Source: Hydnum rufescens UP504 (taxonomy: Eukaryota; Basidiomycota; Agaricomycetes; Cantharellales; Hydnaceae). Taken from it: 64,000 nucleotides of DNA. Below are positions 46,370-58,599 of the stretch, piece by piece (within the stretch, counting starts at the first letter, position 1; each line of letters starts with the position of its first letter). Both the position numbers and the translations under genes were made by a program. The notes beneath the pieces are model-generated. The model was not told where the DNA came from. It ran no database searches and saw only the letters and a program-made list of their open reading frames with translations. The DNA lies in the NCBI GenBank assembly GCA_014904985.1, contig MU128931.1, forward strand, positions 347,418 through 411,417, given 5' to 3'.

Positions 46370-48801
46370 AGGGGAATTATGTACAAAGATTAATCCAAAA
46401 ATGCATACATACTCAAGTCTTGTCCAAAAGTCTCCCATATGTGCAGAAGATTAGCATGACATTCTTTATCAACCTGCATGTGCTCCCTCATGGATGTTTT
46501 ACCTGGCTGGTTTTGAATCTGTTGTTGCCTAGGTGCCTCAGATGGGCCAGGTTGAGTATCTAATCTCAGGCAAATTCATTCCAGAATTAATTCAATATTT
46601 AGAACTCAAACTGGGAAAAGTAACCCACCTGAAGTTTGACCCAACCTTGATGGGCCAGCACCAAGAGTCTGGCTCAATAAGTTGGCAGTGGCATGTTGCT
46701 CGTGGTGCTGTTCATTCCATCTGGCTTGTTTAGCCCCCCCTGTTGAAATGGGTGGTTATTGGCTACGGCATATTCATATCACATGCCAAATTGCAGCCTC
46801 CCCTTTTCTTTGCTGTTCTGGCCCATTCTAGGGCCACCCCTTTTTACTATATATAGCGTAGGTACTGCGTGTAAACCCCCACTGGTTTGTACCTCCGCAA
46901 TCATACTGCACCGAGGTTCTTTTATCACACAACCCCCCAGATCTGCACCATGAGGCATACTGGAAGGCTATCCCTTCACAACCTGGCTGCCCCATCCCAT
47001 GTGACTAACAAGTGCAATTTGTCTCCCAATTTGTCTCCCAATTTGGTCTTGATCCTGCTTTAGAAGCTGTCTCACAACTCCACAATCCCTTTGTCCAAAA
47101 GCAGTCTGAAGTAGAGAACAGGTGAAAGACAACTGCAGTTGTGGAGTACAGTAGCTATATTCAAGGACAAAATCTCTAAGCAATCTCCCTGCTGGTCACA
47201 GAACCAGAGAGGTGCAAATTCAACCACCAGACTGATCAGAAGACCACCTCAGCAGGGCAGTTCAACTGGGATGGGGAGAGCACTTCAGATTCTATAGCCT
47301 TATTTTATCTAACTTCTTGTGCCTTCACACTTAGTTCACTGCCAGGAATGCAAGGGTGGGCACCACTCAGAAGAAAGCACTGCCAGAGAGTCAGAAAGAC
47401 TTAGCCTCATGTCAGCCTCATGTTTTCCAGCAGTTTCCAGCTTTGATTCAAGTTGCACACCAAGAACCCTCCAGATCCTATTTATTGTGGGGCCAGAGGC
47501 TCCAAGGACAGATTAGATGTATATATATATTGGACTGACACAGTTTACATCAGTTTACATAGCTACTTCTATCAATATTGAGTCTTCTGAGCCAATTTGG
47601 CTCTGAAGAAGCCAGTTTGGTTCTGAGGAAGCAAATATGCCAGTTCCCATGGGGTGGCCATTTTTCTCACAGGGGCCCATGGAAGCAAATTGCTCGAAAG
47701 CACTGTTACAAATAAGTTTCCACAGGGTGACCATGTTTGGTCCGAGGGACTTTGTGCTATAAACAAAAAGTGGAAGTGTAAATAAGACCTCACAAGCTCA
47801 GTCAATGAACTGTGATAGCATAGGCCAAAGTCAAGGAGAACTGAAGTCGAGAGCAAGTGCTGTTTCCTTTGTCCCATGTTGTTTTGAATGGAGGGATGGG
47901 TGTGATAGGGTCATTATGGTTAGAGGATTTAAATGCTTGCCATCATTCATCTACTGGTCCTAGTAAACATGCAATGATGTTATCCAAGCAGTTCCCATTG
48001 TTTTTATTTGGACACTAGTACACACACATCTCCAATGGTCCCTGAATCATGTTGAGATGTGATGGGTATCCCATTTCATATTTCTATTCCCTTATTCACA
48101 TATTTGTTATTTTCCCCTATTCCCTTTTTTGGTTAGCACCACCTATGGCATCTGGTGACCTTGGACCAGATGCCCTTTATATACCTTGGAGTTCTGGAGG
48201 CAGTTCTTTAGTTTGACACCTCTGAACTCCAGGTATGTCTCTTTCTTCTCACTCATGTATATATCTTCATTCCTAGTTTGACACCTCTGAACTCCAGATA
48301 TCACCCTTCATGTGATCCAGTTCTAGATGCTTCTCAAATCATTGATCCAGACACCATTAGACACCACCTAATGATGTCACCTGGGCAGGTCCCCTCATGT
48401 CAAATGTATCATTTACACATTACTAGGCAGGCATCCACAAGAGTCCCACAATTTATGAATTCAGACATCATCAGACATGTCCTAGTAATACCACTAGAGC
48501 AGGTGCCTTGGTGCCAAAATGTATTTAGACACCATGTGGTTCCATCTAATAATCTCCCCCTGAGCAGATGCCTTTGTTTGAATTCAGACAGAGTAGAGAT
48601 GCATCTGCAATAGTCCCATGATAATTGATTTAGACACTATTAGACACCACAAGACACCCTTAGAGACCTGTTAGTTAGTAGTGCCACCAGAGGCCCTAGG
48701 CTCAAAATGTTTCATTTAGACACCATGTCAGGATCAAATTGACATTTGCTTCCACCTAAGGACTTACCCGTCAGAGTATTATTCTTCATCGACTCTATCA
48801 T
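46370..48801. other. Gene-free, repeat-derived AT-rich sequence
   Basis: No open frame with recognisable function. Internal repeats are visible: gtttgacacctctgaactcc occurs at about 48211 and again at about 48279. A degenerate motif agacacca recurs every 60-120 bp over 48345-48725. A TATA-like ttatatacc lies at about 48177. This could be the remnant of a retroelement terminal repeat and leader, but no reverse transcriptase, integrase or clear paired LTR is present. Confidence 0.5.
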
Positions 48802-49293
48802 ATGGCGCCTACTTCCTCAAATGCTCTTGTCTCCTCTATCCCTCCATTCACTACGGGGGTTATTGTCATCCTTGCCATTATTGGCATTTCTCTTATTATT
48901 ATTGCCCTTGTTCTATCAGGCCTCGGCCAGCGGGCTATGGGCTGGGTAGCCAACCAGTGGCAGCATTGGCGCCCTTGGTCAGCTGTCGTTCCACCCCCGC
49001 GCCCGGCCCCAACCGTCGCGGGCGCACGCCCTCGTACAGCCCCCCCCGCCCCGGCACCCGCCCCCGCGGCGGGCCCCCCCCCCCCGCGCCCCGCCCGCCC
49101 CCATCGGCACCCACCACCCCGCGCGCGCCCCCGGCGCCCGCCGCACACCCGTCCGAGCACCGCGCCGCGGCCGCAGCGCGGCCGCGCGCCCCCCCCGCCC
49201 ACACCCCGCAGCAGCCCCCGCCCCACCGCGCGCCGGACCCCGCCAACGGCCGGACCGCGCCCGAGGGGAAGCTCGCTCGCCGGGCCACGTTGA
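48802..49293 (+). CDS. Doubtful open frame: one membrane helix followed by Pro/Arg/Ala low complexity
   Basis: The first 55 codons (MAPTSSNALVSSIPPF...) encode a strong hydrophobic helix (TGVIVILAIIGISLIIIALV) and a Trp-rich stretch. Codons 70-163 lie in an extremely GC-rich tract open in all six frames, so the second half is probably not selected coding sequence. It may be a small secreted/membrane protein with a corrupted 3' part. No homology recognised. Confidence 0.3.
   Translation: MAPTSSNALVSSIPPFTTGVIVILAIIGISLIIIALVLSGLGQRAMGWVANQWQHWRPWSAVVPPPRPAPTVAGARPRTAPPAPAPAPAAGPPPPRPARPHRHPPPRARPRRPPHTRPSTAPRPQRGRAPPPPTPRSSPRPTARRTPPTAGPRPRGSSLAGPR
48990..49275. repeat. GC-extreme low-complexity tract
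   Basis: About 285 bp with GC near 85-90 %, made of C-rich, CG-rich runs. It is embedded in sequence near 45-50 % GC with sharp borders on both sides. All frames are open and read as Pro/Arg/Ala/Gly. Confidence 0.85.
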
Positions 49294-51059
49294 ATCCATG
49301 GAAGTTGCCATCAACTCCCCTACTCTCATTGTCATACCGTCACCTGCATCCACATCACCCCCGTGTCCCACATCTGATACTGCATCAACGGTATTTAGCG
49401 CATCCGCCCGCCCGTTGACAGCCGAGCTTTGAGAGGCTCTTGGTAGTGCACCAGGGCGTCACACGTGATGTCGGAAGGTGACAGTGAGCGCATCAAGGGA
49501 TCCATCATCGCGATAGTTGGGGATGGCGAGGGTCGGTGGGGTGGCGCAGCAGGTTCGTAAGACACGCTGCGTCAGCGTTAGTAGGCTTGAGCGAGCTGTG
49601 GCTGTGGGAGCCCGACTGATGGCCTAGTTGGAGCCGGCGATTCCCCGTGAGGAGGACTGCCGAGGTGTACTCCGCCGAGAACGCGGCGGAAGCGCCGCGA
49701 AGGTTGGAGGCTGTGCAGGAACTCGCTCTCTCTCTCGAATCTGGGGGACACCCAGCTTTTTGTCTCTCAGGATTCCACTGCGATAGTGCGAGACTTTGTA
49801 TCCTTGTTGCACTGGTGGCTGTATGAGCTCAGATACCCACTGCGGATAGCGCGTTGGCCGGTAGCTTCAAATCCCATCTTTCCTTTCGAGTGTTTGGCTT
49901 CGACGGCAGTGGTCCGGAACCTGACGACACGGATTAGCCATCCTATGCACCACCTAGTGAGACAGCCAAGTTAGTGCCCGCGCGTGCTATGGCGACCTTG
50001 GGGTTCAAATAGTTTGCGACCTTTAGGGGACAGCCAGTTGAGAACGCACAGTAGCGGGTGATAGTGCACCTCTCAAGGGCTCCAGAAAGATAATCCCATT
50101 CGCAGCATGCCTGAGAATTCAACTTGTAGAACATCCCCCAGGCGCGGCGACTGCAGGGCCAATACTCTCCTGGGGCACGCTGTGGCAGGGCTAGAGCTTC
50201 GTTTTATTTATGTTCGTCTCTCGTATTCTCTTTCTTCTTATGTCATTTGGTTTTTCTTCTCGCTTTGTTTGTTTTCTTTTCAGGTTTTGAAGGACACTGC
50301 CTCTGATCTAATGACACTAGAAAAAATACCCTTCGAAAAAACTTCTCAGGTGTGTCTTCAACATGCCTATACTCAGGATGCCTCTTAGGGGTTTCTCTGG
50401 GTGCAAACTTAAACCACCTAAGAGGTACCATTTTGAGGGTGCATTAGGTGATGATCATACCTATCAAAGAATGCCAAACACATGACTAACAGATTAAAAC
50501 TGCACTCCCCAGTAATGGATGCATTGGTTTGGTTTTGACTTTTTTTTTTTAAAATCTCTTATGGGCATAAATAACACTGTTATTACTGTGCCCTAGGGAC
50601 TTTGACCTGTGTCTGGTAGCCTACATCTGAGCTTTCTAATGGTGGTACTCACTAAGCTCTAGCTGCCTGGTTGAGGCCTGCAGGGTCACAAGACCGCGCC
50701 CTGTTGCGCCCTAGGTCTTTAAGAGCCGCAACAGGGACATAAATGGTACCAAATTGTAGGTATGATCTGTGTGGTGATTTTGAGCCCAAAATGAAGTCTG
50801 AGAGTAGCTTGGTTGAGGAGATATGGCTGGAAAGAGACCTGCGCCCTGTGGTTGTTATAGTGATGTGAGCTGGAATGAAGATGGGAGTGGAATGATATTA
50901 GAGAGGAGATCTGTGGGAAGATTTTGATAGCACTCACATGTCCATGGGTGCCCTGGTTGGTGAGATATAAGACCTGCGCTCTAGTCAGAGACCAAAGAGA
51001 ATTGTATTTGACTTATGTAAGCAGATTATGAGATGAATTAGATAAGTCAAAGAGAATTC
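49294..51059. other. Unassigned intergenic sequence
   Basis: No gene recognised. A short direct repeat (caaagagaatt.tgtttgac type) lies at 50993-51075. The segment is otherwise unremarkable. Confidence 0.45.
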
Positions 51060-51089
51060 TGTTTGACTTATGTCACTTGATTACTCAAT

Positions 51090-54000
51090 CAATTTACTAT
51101 GGCGGATGGGCCGCCCATCCGCCCATTTTTTCTGGACGGTCCTGGACGGTCCCAGAGATTGCTGGGCTCAATAGATACTGTCCATACCATCATATCCACA
51201 ATAGTAACCCACTGGCCAATCATGGCCATTCACCCTCAAAATCACATTCTTTCCCTCCCCCTTTGCCCCCCTCCTAATTTTTCTGGACGGTCCTGGACGG
51301 TGCAGAAAACATCAAATATTGTGAGAGAGGGCATAGATGTACATATTATCAATAGTAAACTAATGGCCAATCGTGGCCAATTCACTGGAAATCTCATTTC
51401 TTTCCATATCCTCCCCCCGCTTGGGCACTATTTTTTGAAGACGGTCCTGGACGGTGCCAAATATGGGTGATATTGATGTAGACTATTTATATGATCATAT
51501 TTTCAATAGTAAACTAGTGGCCAATCTGAGCCAATTGAGCTCAAATCCACATTCCTTCCTTTTCCCCCCCCTCACCTTATTCTTGTGAGAATGGGCCTGG
51601 ATGGTCTTGGGAATTGTTGATATCATTATATATCATATAAAGGTAGATATCATCAATAGTATCCTAACAGAAAATCCTGGCCAATGAGTAAGAAATCCAA
51701 TCACAGTGTCTATGCCTCCCCCTAGCATTATTTTGTGGGGACGGTCATAGACGGTGCTGTAAATAGGTGGGATAGATAGATATGATGTATATGAAGATAT
51801 TTGTAATAGTAAACCACCAGCCAATCTCAGCCAATTGTGCTCAAATTCACATTCCTTCCCACCCCTCGCCCTCACTTTATTTTGTGAGGATGGCCCTGCA
51901 AGGTCCCAGAGGCTTTTGTAACCTGTTTATATGATTATTATGAACATATTATGAATAGTAACCTAATGCTGAATCTTGCAGGAATCTCTTCCAAGTGTAC
52001 ACCCTTTCTGCACCTCTAATTTTTGAGGATGGTCTTGAATGGCCCTGGAGTCTTTCCTCACTGTTATGTATAGGTAATATAAACATATTATGAATAGTAA
52101 CCTGAGGGCCAATCATGGCCATTCAGGCAGGAAACACTTTACCATGTATACGCCCCCCCCCCCCCTATTTTTTGAGGACGCCCATGGATGGTGCCAGAGG
52201 CTCTTCTAACTGTTATATACAATAAATATGTATATTTTATGGATAGTACACTAAGGGGATGTGATGGGAGATTGCTGGGATGCTTAAGGTCAATAGTGCG
52301 CCGAGATAACTCATGATGACATAATCATGTGGAGGAGGCAGAGATGGCGGTGGATGCAAGTTGATGTACTATGCAGATAGGATCTATATGGATTGATGAT
52401 ATCTAGAATAGTAAATGGGTGGCCAACTTCGGCAAATTGTGTTCAAATTCACATTCCTTCCTACCCATAGCACTACTTTATTTTGTGAGGATGGTCCTGG
52501 ACAGCATGGGAAATGGGTGGAATATGGAAATATCATCTTATAGATGATATCTGGAATAGTAAAGCACTTTCCAATCTAAGCAGATTGTGCTCAAATTCAC
52601 ATTTCTTCCCACTGCTCACTTTCACTTTATTTTGTAAAAATGGTTGTGAACAGCGCTGGAGACCTTTTTAAGTGCTCTTTATGATTATTATAGAGGTATT
52701 ATTAATAGTAACCTAATGGTTAATTGGGTGCGTGTGGCCAGGAATGTTGTCTGAGTGCACAGCCCTTCCATGGCTCTATTTTTTGAGGACGGTCATGGAC
52801 GGCCCTGGAGTTTTTTTACCCTGTTAGATATATGAAAGATGTAGATATTATGGATAGTAACCCAATGGCCAATCACGTCCATTTGGCCAGGAATTTCCTC
52901 ACCATGTGCGCCCTTCCCTGGGCCTCTATTTGTTGAGGACGGTCCTGAACAGCCCCGGAGTTTTTTGTAATTGTTATATGTGATTAATTTGAGCAGATTA
53001 TTAATACTAAGGTACTGGCCAATCTTGGCCATTCAGTGAGGAATCTCCTGTCAGCCTATCCCCCCCCCGATGACTCTATTTCTTGAGGACGGTCCTGAAC
53101 GGCCCCGGAGTTTTTTGTAATTGTTATATATGATTAATGTGAGCAGATTATTAATACTAAGCTACTGGCCAATCTTGGCCATTCAGCAAGGAATCTCCTG
53201 TCAGCCTATCCCCCCCCCGATGACTCTATTTCTTGAGGACGGTCCTGAACGGCCCCGGAGTTTTTTTCAATTGTTATATATGATTAATGTGAGCATATTA
53301 TTAATACTAAGCTACTGGCCAATCTTGGCCATTCAGTGAGGAATCTCCTGTCAGCCTATCCCCCCCCCGATGACTCTATTTCTTGAGGACGGTCCTGAAC
53401 GGCCCCGGAGTTTTTTGTAATTGTTATATATGATTAATGTGAGCAGATTATTAATACTAAGCTACTGGCCAATCTTGGCCATTCAGCAAGGAATCTCCCA
53501 TCAGCCTATCCCCCTCCTGATGACTCTATTTCTTGAGGACGGTCCTGAACGGCCCAGAGTTTTTTTCAATTGTTATATATGATTAATGTGAGCAGATTAT
53601 TAATACTAAGCTACTGGCCAATCTTGGCCATTCAGTGAGGAATCTCCTGTCAGCCTATCCCCTCCTGATGACTCTATTTCTTGAGGATGGTCCTGAACGG
53701 CCCTGGAGGCTTTTGTAGCATGTTTAACTAATTATTATAGACATATTATGAATAGTAACCTAATGGCCAATTGTGTCTGTTTAGCCAGGAATCTCTTCCA
53801 AGCGCACACCCCTGGCATGGCTCTAATTTTTGAGGATGGTCATGGACGGCCCTAGAGTTTTTTGCCACATTAGATATAAGAAAGGTGTAAATATTATGAA
53901 TAGAAACCCAAATGGCCAATTGCATCCATTCACCCAGGATCTTTCACCATGTGATACCCCACCCCATCACTCTATTTCTTGAGGATGGTCCTGAACGGCC

Positions 54001-54640
54001 CCAGAGTTTTTTCCAACAGTTATATATGATTTCTGTGAGAATATTATGAATATTAACCTAATGGCCAATCTTGGCCATTGGGCCAGGAATCTCCTCATAG
54101 TGTATACCCTCCCAGCAGCTCTATTTGTTGAGGACGGCCTGAATGATCCTGGAGGTGTTTGTAATATCTTTAAGTAGGTACTAAGGTGGATATCATCAAT
54201 AGTATCCTAACAGAGAATCCTGGCCAATGAGTTTAGAAATCCAATCATGGTGTCTATGCCCCCCTAGCATTATTTTGTGGACAGTCATTAGATGGTGCTG
54301 AAATAAGTGGGATGGATTATTATGGTGTATATGAAGACTCTGTAATAGTAGCACCATCCAGCCAATCTCAGCCATTTGTGCTCAAATTCACATTCCTTCC
54401 TCCCCTCACCCTCACATTATTCTGTGAGGATGCCCTGCAATGGTCCCAGAGGCTTTTTTAAACTGTTTATATATTATATAAAACATATCTAGATTAGTAA
54501 ACTAATGTTGAAATCTTGCTATGTTTGGGAGGAATCTCCCCTGAGTGTACACCTCTAATTTTTCGAGAGGACAGTCCCTGAACAGCCCTGGAGCTTCCTC
54601 ACAAATGTAACCTGAGGTCAATCATGGCCATTCAGACGGA
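51090..54640. repeat. Degenerate satellite array with units of about 140-165 bp
   Basis: Over 3.5 kb the same order of motifs recurs. First a GAGGACGGTCCTGGACGG-like block, then an AT-rich stretch with aatagtaacctaatgg. Next a palindrome-like GGCCAATCTTGGCC, then ggaatctc and a pyrimidine-rich block (tcc(c)n). More than 20 units can be followed. Divergence is highest at the flanks and lowest at 52.9-53.7 kb. No coding frame survives across units. Confidence 0.85.
53081..53680. repeat. Homogeneous core of the satellite, exact 150-bp period
   Basis: The landmark tcttgaggac occurs at 53081, 53231, 53381 and 53531, and as tcttgaggat at 53679, giving spacings of 150, 150, 150 and 148. Units are nearly identical, including a run of 8-9 C before gatgactcta. 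This indicates recent amplification. Confidence 0.92.
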
Positions 54641-54649
54641 ATCACTTTG

Positions 54650-54768
<119 letters not shown>

Positions 54769-55059
54769 CCCCACCCTCCTCAGTCTGGAGGATCCCATGT
54801 GCCTTCGTCTTGATCAAAGCCAAGGATAGCTCGTCGGCCATATCGATGATGAATGGTATGTGAATCAGAAAGCAAGCGACAACAAACCGTCCTTTATAGT
54901 AACCACCACCGACCACCAAAACCGCCAAAACACCACCTCAAGTTAACATGCTTCGAGGGCTTTGGTCTCAAAGGGGGGGTACTCTTACGAGTTTACTTGT
55001 AACCTCGCTTACGTATGCAGAATAACGAAGCCAATCGTCATCACATACCTTCCCCTTGC

Positions 55060-55760
55060 CGCCCCCCCCTATTTTTGAGGAAGCCATGGATGGTGCCGAG
55101 GCTCTTCTAACTGTTATTATAATATGGAGATTTTATGGATAGTACACTAAGGGGATGTGATGGGAGATTGTTGGGATGCCTAGAGTGAATAGTGCGCCGA
55201 GAGGCGTCGTGATGATGACATATATTGTGGAGGAGGCAGAGATGGCGGTGGATGCAGTTAATGTACTATGTAGATAGGGATCTATATGATTGATGATATC
55301 TAGAATAGTAAATGAGTGGCAATGTCAGCAAATTGTGTTCAAATTCACATTCCTTCCTACCTGTAGTGCTCACTTTATTTTGTGAGGATGTCTGGATGGT
55401 ATGGGAACAGTCCTGAACAGCCCTGGAGTTTTTTTGTAATTGTTTATATGTTAATGGAGGAGATTATGAACTAAGCTACTGCAATGTTGGCCATTCAGTG
55501 AGACTTCCTGTCAGCATTTCCCCCTCTTGAGGCTCATTTGTTGAGGACAGTCCTGAATGGTCCTGGAGGCTTTTGTAACATGTTTAAATAATTTATAGAG
55601 TATTATGAAATGTAACCTGATGGCCAATTTGTCTGTTTGGGCAGAGTCTCTCCAATTGTGCCCATTCAGCCAGGAATCTCTTCACCATATATACCTTCCC
55701 CACCCTCTATTTTTTTGAGGACAGGCCAAATAAGCCCAGGGATTTTCTATATGATGAGAT
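55060..55760. repeat. Second satellite block, degraded copy of 52.16-52.6 kb
   Basis: The segment 55060-55320 repeats 52160-52420 in order (tggatagtacactaagggga, tgcgccgaga, ggaggaggcagagatggcgg, gatatctagaatagtaaatg), but with many one- to five-base deletions. Further units of the general satellite follow to about 55760. Confidence 0.8.
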
Positions 55761-55823
55761 ATCATGAGTAGTAAGCCAAGGAGATGTCATCAGAGATTGC
55801 CAAGTAGCTTAAGATGAATCATG

Positions 55824-56791
55824 GGCTGATTAGTCTCATCACGGACCCTCTTAATAAGAGGGTCTGGTGGAATGGGATTTCTGTTGAATGGCACAACATG
55901 CTTCCGCTCCACCAATCACAAACAGTCTTGGTCGGGATTAGCTGTTCCCCCAGTTTTGCAATAAACCCAGCAAGCCCTTGTCCGCAGTTGGCCGCTTTCT
56001 CAGCAGGAATCGAAATGCAAGATACCAGTATTAAGCATTGAAATGAGTAATTTATTCCACTGGTGACGACTTCCTCCCCTGCCCTTGACTATCCATCCCC
56101 CAATGAATACTAGAAAAATTTCGCAGTGGTTTTTAATTTCCCAGAGCACATTTTCTGGCCGTATATCATCCAGAGTCCCCCTAATTGACATTCATGGCCC
56201 CTCGAGAATGAGCCTGAGGAAATCTATAATGTGCCTCTCCGACCTGAAGGGCAGTATATCCAATATACCAGGGTTATCCAGTGAGCCAGGCATCTGGCTT
56301 TCTGAATGATCTATGCTTTTTTGTCTAATGGCCTGAGTAGCCTTGCAGCACACTGTCCAAGACCATACTTCATTCTGGCACCACAGCCACACATTCCGCC
56401 TTGTCCCTTCACAGAACCTCAACATCAATTGATCTTGCCTTGTATTATGCGTCCTACTATGCAGAACACCACCGATCTTGGTGCTGAATTTAAATATACC
56501 AATGGTAATCCATCCCTCTGCCACATTACAATTCCCCCCTCTTCCTGGAATGTTGCTGGAATCCACGAATGGTAATTCATCGCAACAACCTCCTAATTTG
56601 CATGGCCCTTCAAGGGAAGATTTGCAAATGGTGCACTAGGGTTGGCTGATCGGCTAGTGGAATTTGGATTCTAAATCAACCAAAAATCATTGCCAAAATT
56701 GGAAGTTTTGGAAGCATGTTGCGCCATTTGATGGAAACCCCATTCCACCAGGACCCTCTTATTAAGAGGGTCTGGCAATGAGACTAATGAG
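55824..56791. mobile_element. Inverted-repeat element (putative non-autonomous DNA transposon or foldback element)
   Basis: The left arm 55824-55905 and the right arm 56711-56791 are inverted copies of each other over about 80 bp at roughly 85 % identity. Each arm contains a hairpin, accctctta-a-taagagggt. The ~800-bp interior has no transposase-like frame. Arm ends read gattagtctcat / gctcattagtctcat. No clear target-site duplication was found. Confidence 0.65.
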
Positions 56792-57002
56792 CTGAGGCTC
56801 ATCATGGTTGCATGTTCAGGTGGACACATGGCAGATGGCCCTGGATGCATAGTGAGGTGATTTAATATGCAAATATGATCTATATGGTGACATCTACTCT
56901 GGAAAATGGCTGCCCAATCCACAAATTGTAAGACATGTTGGATATCCTGGAGGTAATGTAAAATCATGAGATGGGGTGTGCTAAGGGTCACAAGGTGCAA
57001 AT

Positions 57003-57309
57003 AGTAGATCTTCACATAATGGGGCTGTTCCCAAGGGCAAGAAATAGGGAGGATAGTAGATTAAAGGTGCTGGGGACTAGCCACTCTAGGTTCACTTTTG
57101 CAGACACTGATAACTTGACACTCACATTTTGGCAGCCTACTGACTGTGTGTACATGGAAGCTCTCCGAGGCCAATGACCACCAGGAGGAGAGCACAGCAC
57201 AATCAGTTGAACTGCCTGTGGCAAGGTCATCTGAAAAAGCACCTGAAGCAATTTGAACCCCCAGCTGCTGAAAAGTGAAGAATTAAAGGTTTAAACTGCT
57301 AGGCCATTA
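57003..57309 (-). mobile_element. tRNA-derived SINE, copy 1 (reverse orientation)
   Basis: On the minus strand: a Pol III A box (ctagcagtttaaacc region), then B box gggttcaaatt, then tcaactgattgtgctgtgct, tggtggtcattggcctcgga, tgtacacacagtcagtaggc and a 3' end gggaacagccccattatgtg-aagatctac. The whole ~300 bp matches the copy at 58293-58580 in the opposite orientation. Confidence 0.75.
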
Positions 57310-57635
57310 GAGTGTTGATTCCTGGGAGGTGAATTGGTGTTTGTTTGTCATCACAAGGCCATTTCCAATGTCCAGGGATGCACATCTGTAGCTGCATGTG
57401 CCCATGGCAATGTATCCATGGCTGTGTATGTGCAGCTCTGCAGGCATCAGCATTGGCTAATGTCTTGGGTATCTCATAGGGGATTGCTTGGTTCAATAGT
57501 TGGCTGAGACTCATCATGATTAAAGAATGAGGGGAGACATTGGTAAACTAATGTAATGATATCTATGATGGCTAATGTAATGTAGCTCTTCTATGGATAT
57601 GGATATGGATGCCATGTCTGTTTGGCTGCAAGTCA

Positions 57636-58095
57636 TCCCCCCCCTTGCTAATACACCCCCTTGCTATAACCCCCTTGCTAATACACCCCCTTGCTAATAC
57701 ACCCCCCTTGCTAATACACCCCCCTTGCTAATACACCCCCTTGCTAATACACCCCCTTGCTAATACACCCCCTTGCTAATACACCCCCCTTGCTAATACA
57801 CCCCCTTGCTAATACACCCCCTTGCTACATACACCCCCTTGCTAATACACCCCCTGCCTCCCTTGCTAACACCCCTCCCCTTGCCATATCCCCTCCTTGC
57901 TAACACCTCTCCCTCCTTCCTAATCCTCCTTCCTAATCCTCCTTACTAATACCCCCCTTGCTAATACCACCCTTGCTAGTCCCCCTTGCTAGTACCCCCT
58001 TGCTAGTCCCCTTGCTAGTACCCCCCTTGCTAGCACCCCCTTGCTAGTACCCCCCCCTTGCTATACCCCCTTCTAGCACCCCCCTCCTGCTAACA
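57636..58095 (+). repeat. CCCCTTGCTAATACA minisatellite
   Basis: Tandem units of 15-16 bp (cccccttgctaatacac) run with little change to about 57850. They then decay into ccttgctaacac, ccttcctaat and ccttgctagta variants up to about 58095. Roughly 25-30 units. Strand-asymmetric, C-rich. Confidence 0.9.
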
Positions 58096-58292
58096 ATGCC
58101 CCCCTCCAGGGAATAACCCCTGTCCAGCGACCACCCCCTCCAGGAGTTACCACCCTCCACTTCCGATTAAACCCCCCTCTTCAAGTTAATCTATGTCACA
58201 TCATCTGGCCTGACGAATCTAGGCCAGCGCTCCTACATAACGCCAAACAATCAGTAAAAAGCACAAATTCACATCTCAGTGGTTGAGACTGT

Positions 58293-58580
58293 AATAGTCC
58301 AGTGGTTTAAGCCTCTGGTTTTTCACTTCTGAAGAGCTGGGGGTTCAAATCCCTTCAGATGACCTTGCTACAGGCGGTTCAACTGATTGTGCTGTACTCT
58401 CCTGCTGGTGGTCATTGGCCTCAGAGAGCTTGCGTGTACACACAGTCAGTAAGCTGCTGAAATGTGAGTGTTAACTTGTCTCCACAAGTCAACCTTGACT
58501 TAGTCCCCCAGCATCTTTCATTAACTATCCTTCTATTTTGTTGCCATTGGGAATAGCCCCACTACATCAAAATCTACTAT
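58293..58580 (+). mobile_element. tRNA-derived SINE, copy 2
   Basis: A Pol III A box (tagtccagtgg at 58295) and a B box (ggttcaaatcc at ~58352) lie about 50 bp apart, as in a tRNA gene, but a full cloverleaf does not form. The body is shared with copy 1: ggttcaactgattgtgctgt, tggtggtcattggcctcaga, gtacacacagtcagtaagc. The end is gggaatagccccactacatc. The shared body and tRNA-like head define a SINE family. No long A tail is seen. Confidence 0.75.
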
Positions 58581-58599
58581 TCATATTTACTACATATAG

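Noticed and set aside
48057..48801. LTR retrotransposon terminal repeat with primer-binding-like tggcgcc at 48804
   Set aside because: Only one copy is visible, with no paired LTR, polypurine tract or pol motifs; kept as unassigned repeat-derived DNA.
48798..49418. Overlapping long open frames on both strands rich in Gly, Arg, Pro
   Set aside because: They arise from the GC-extreme tract, which lacks stop codons in every frame.
57636..58095. CRISPR-like regular repeats
   Set aside because: Units are directly adjacent without unique spacers, and the genome is eukaryotic; it is a minisatellite.
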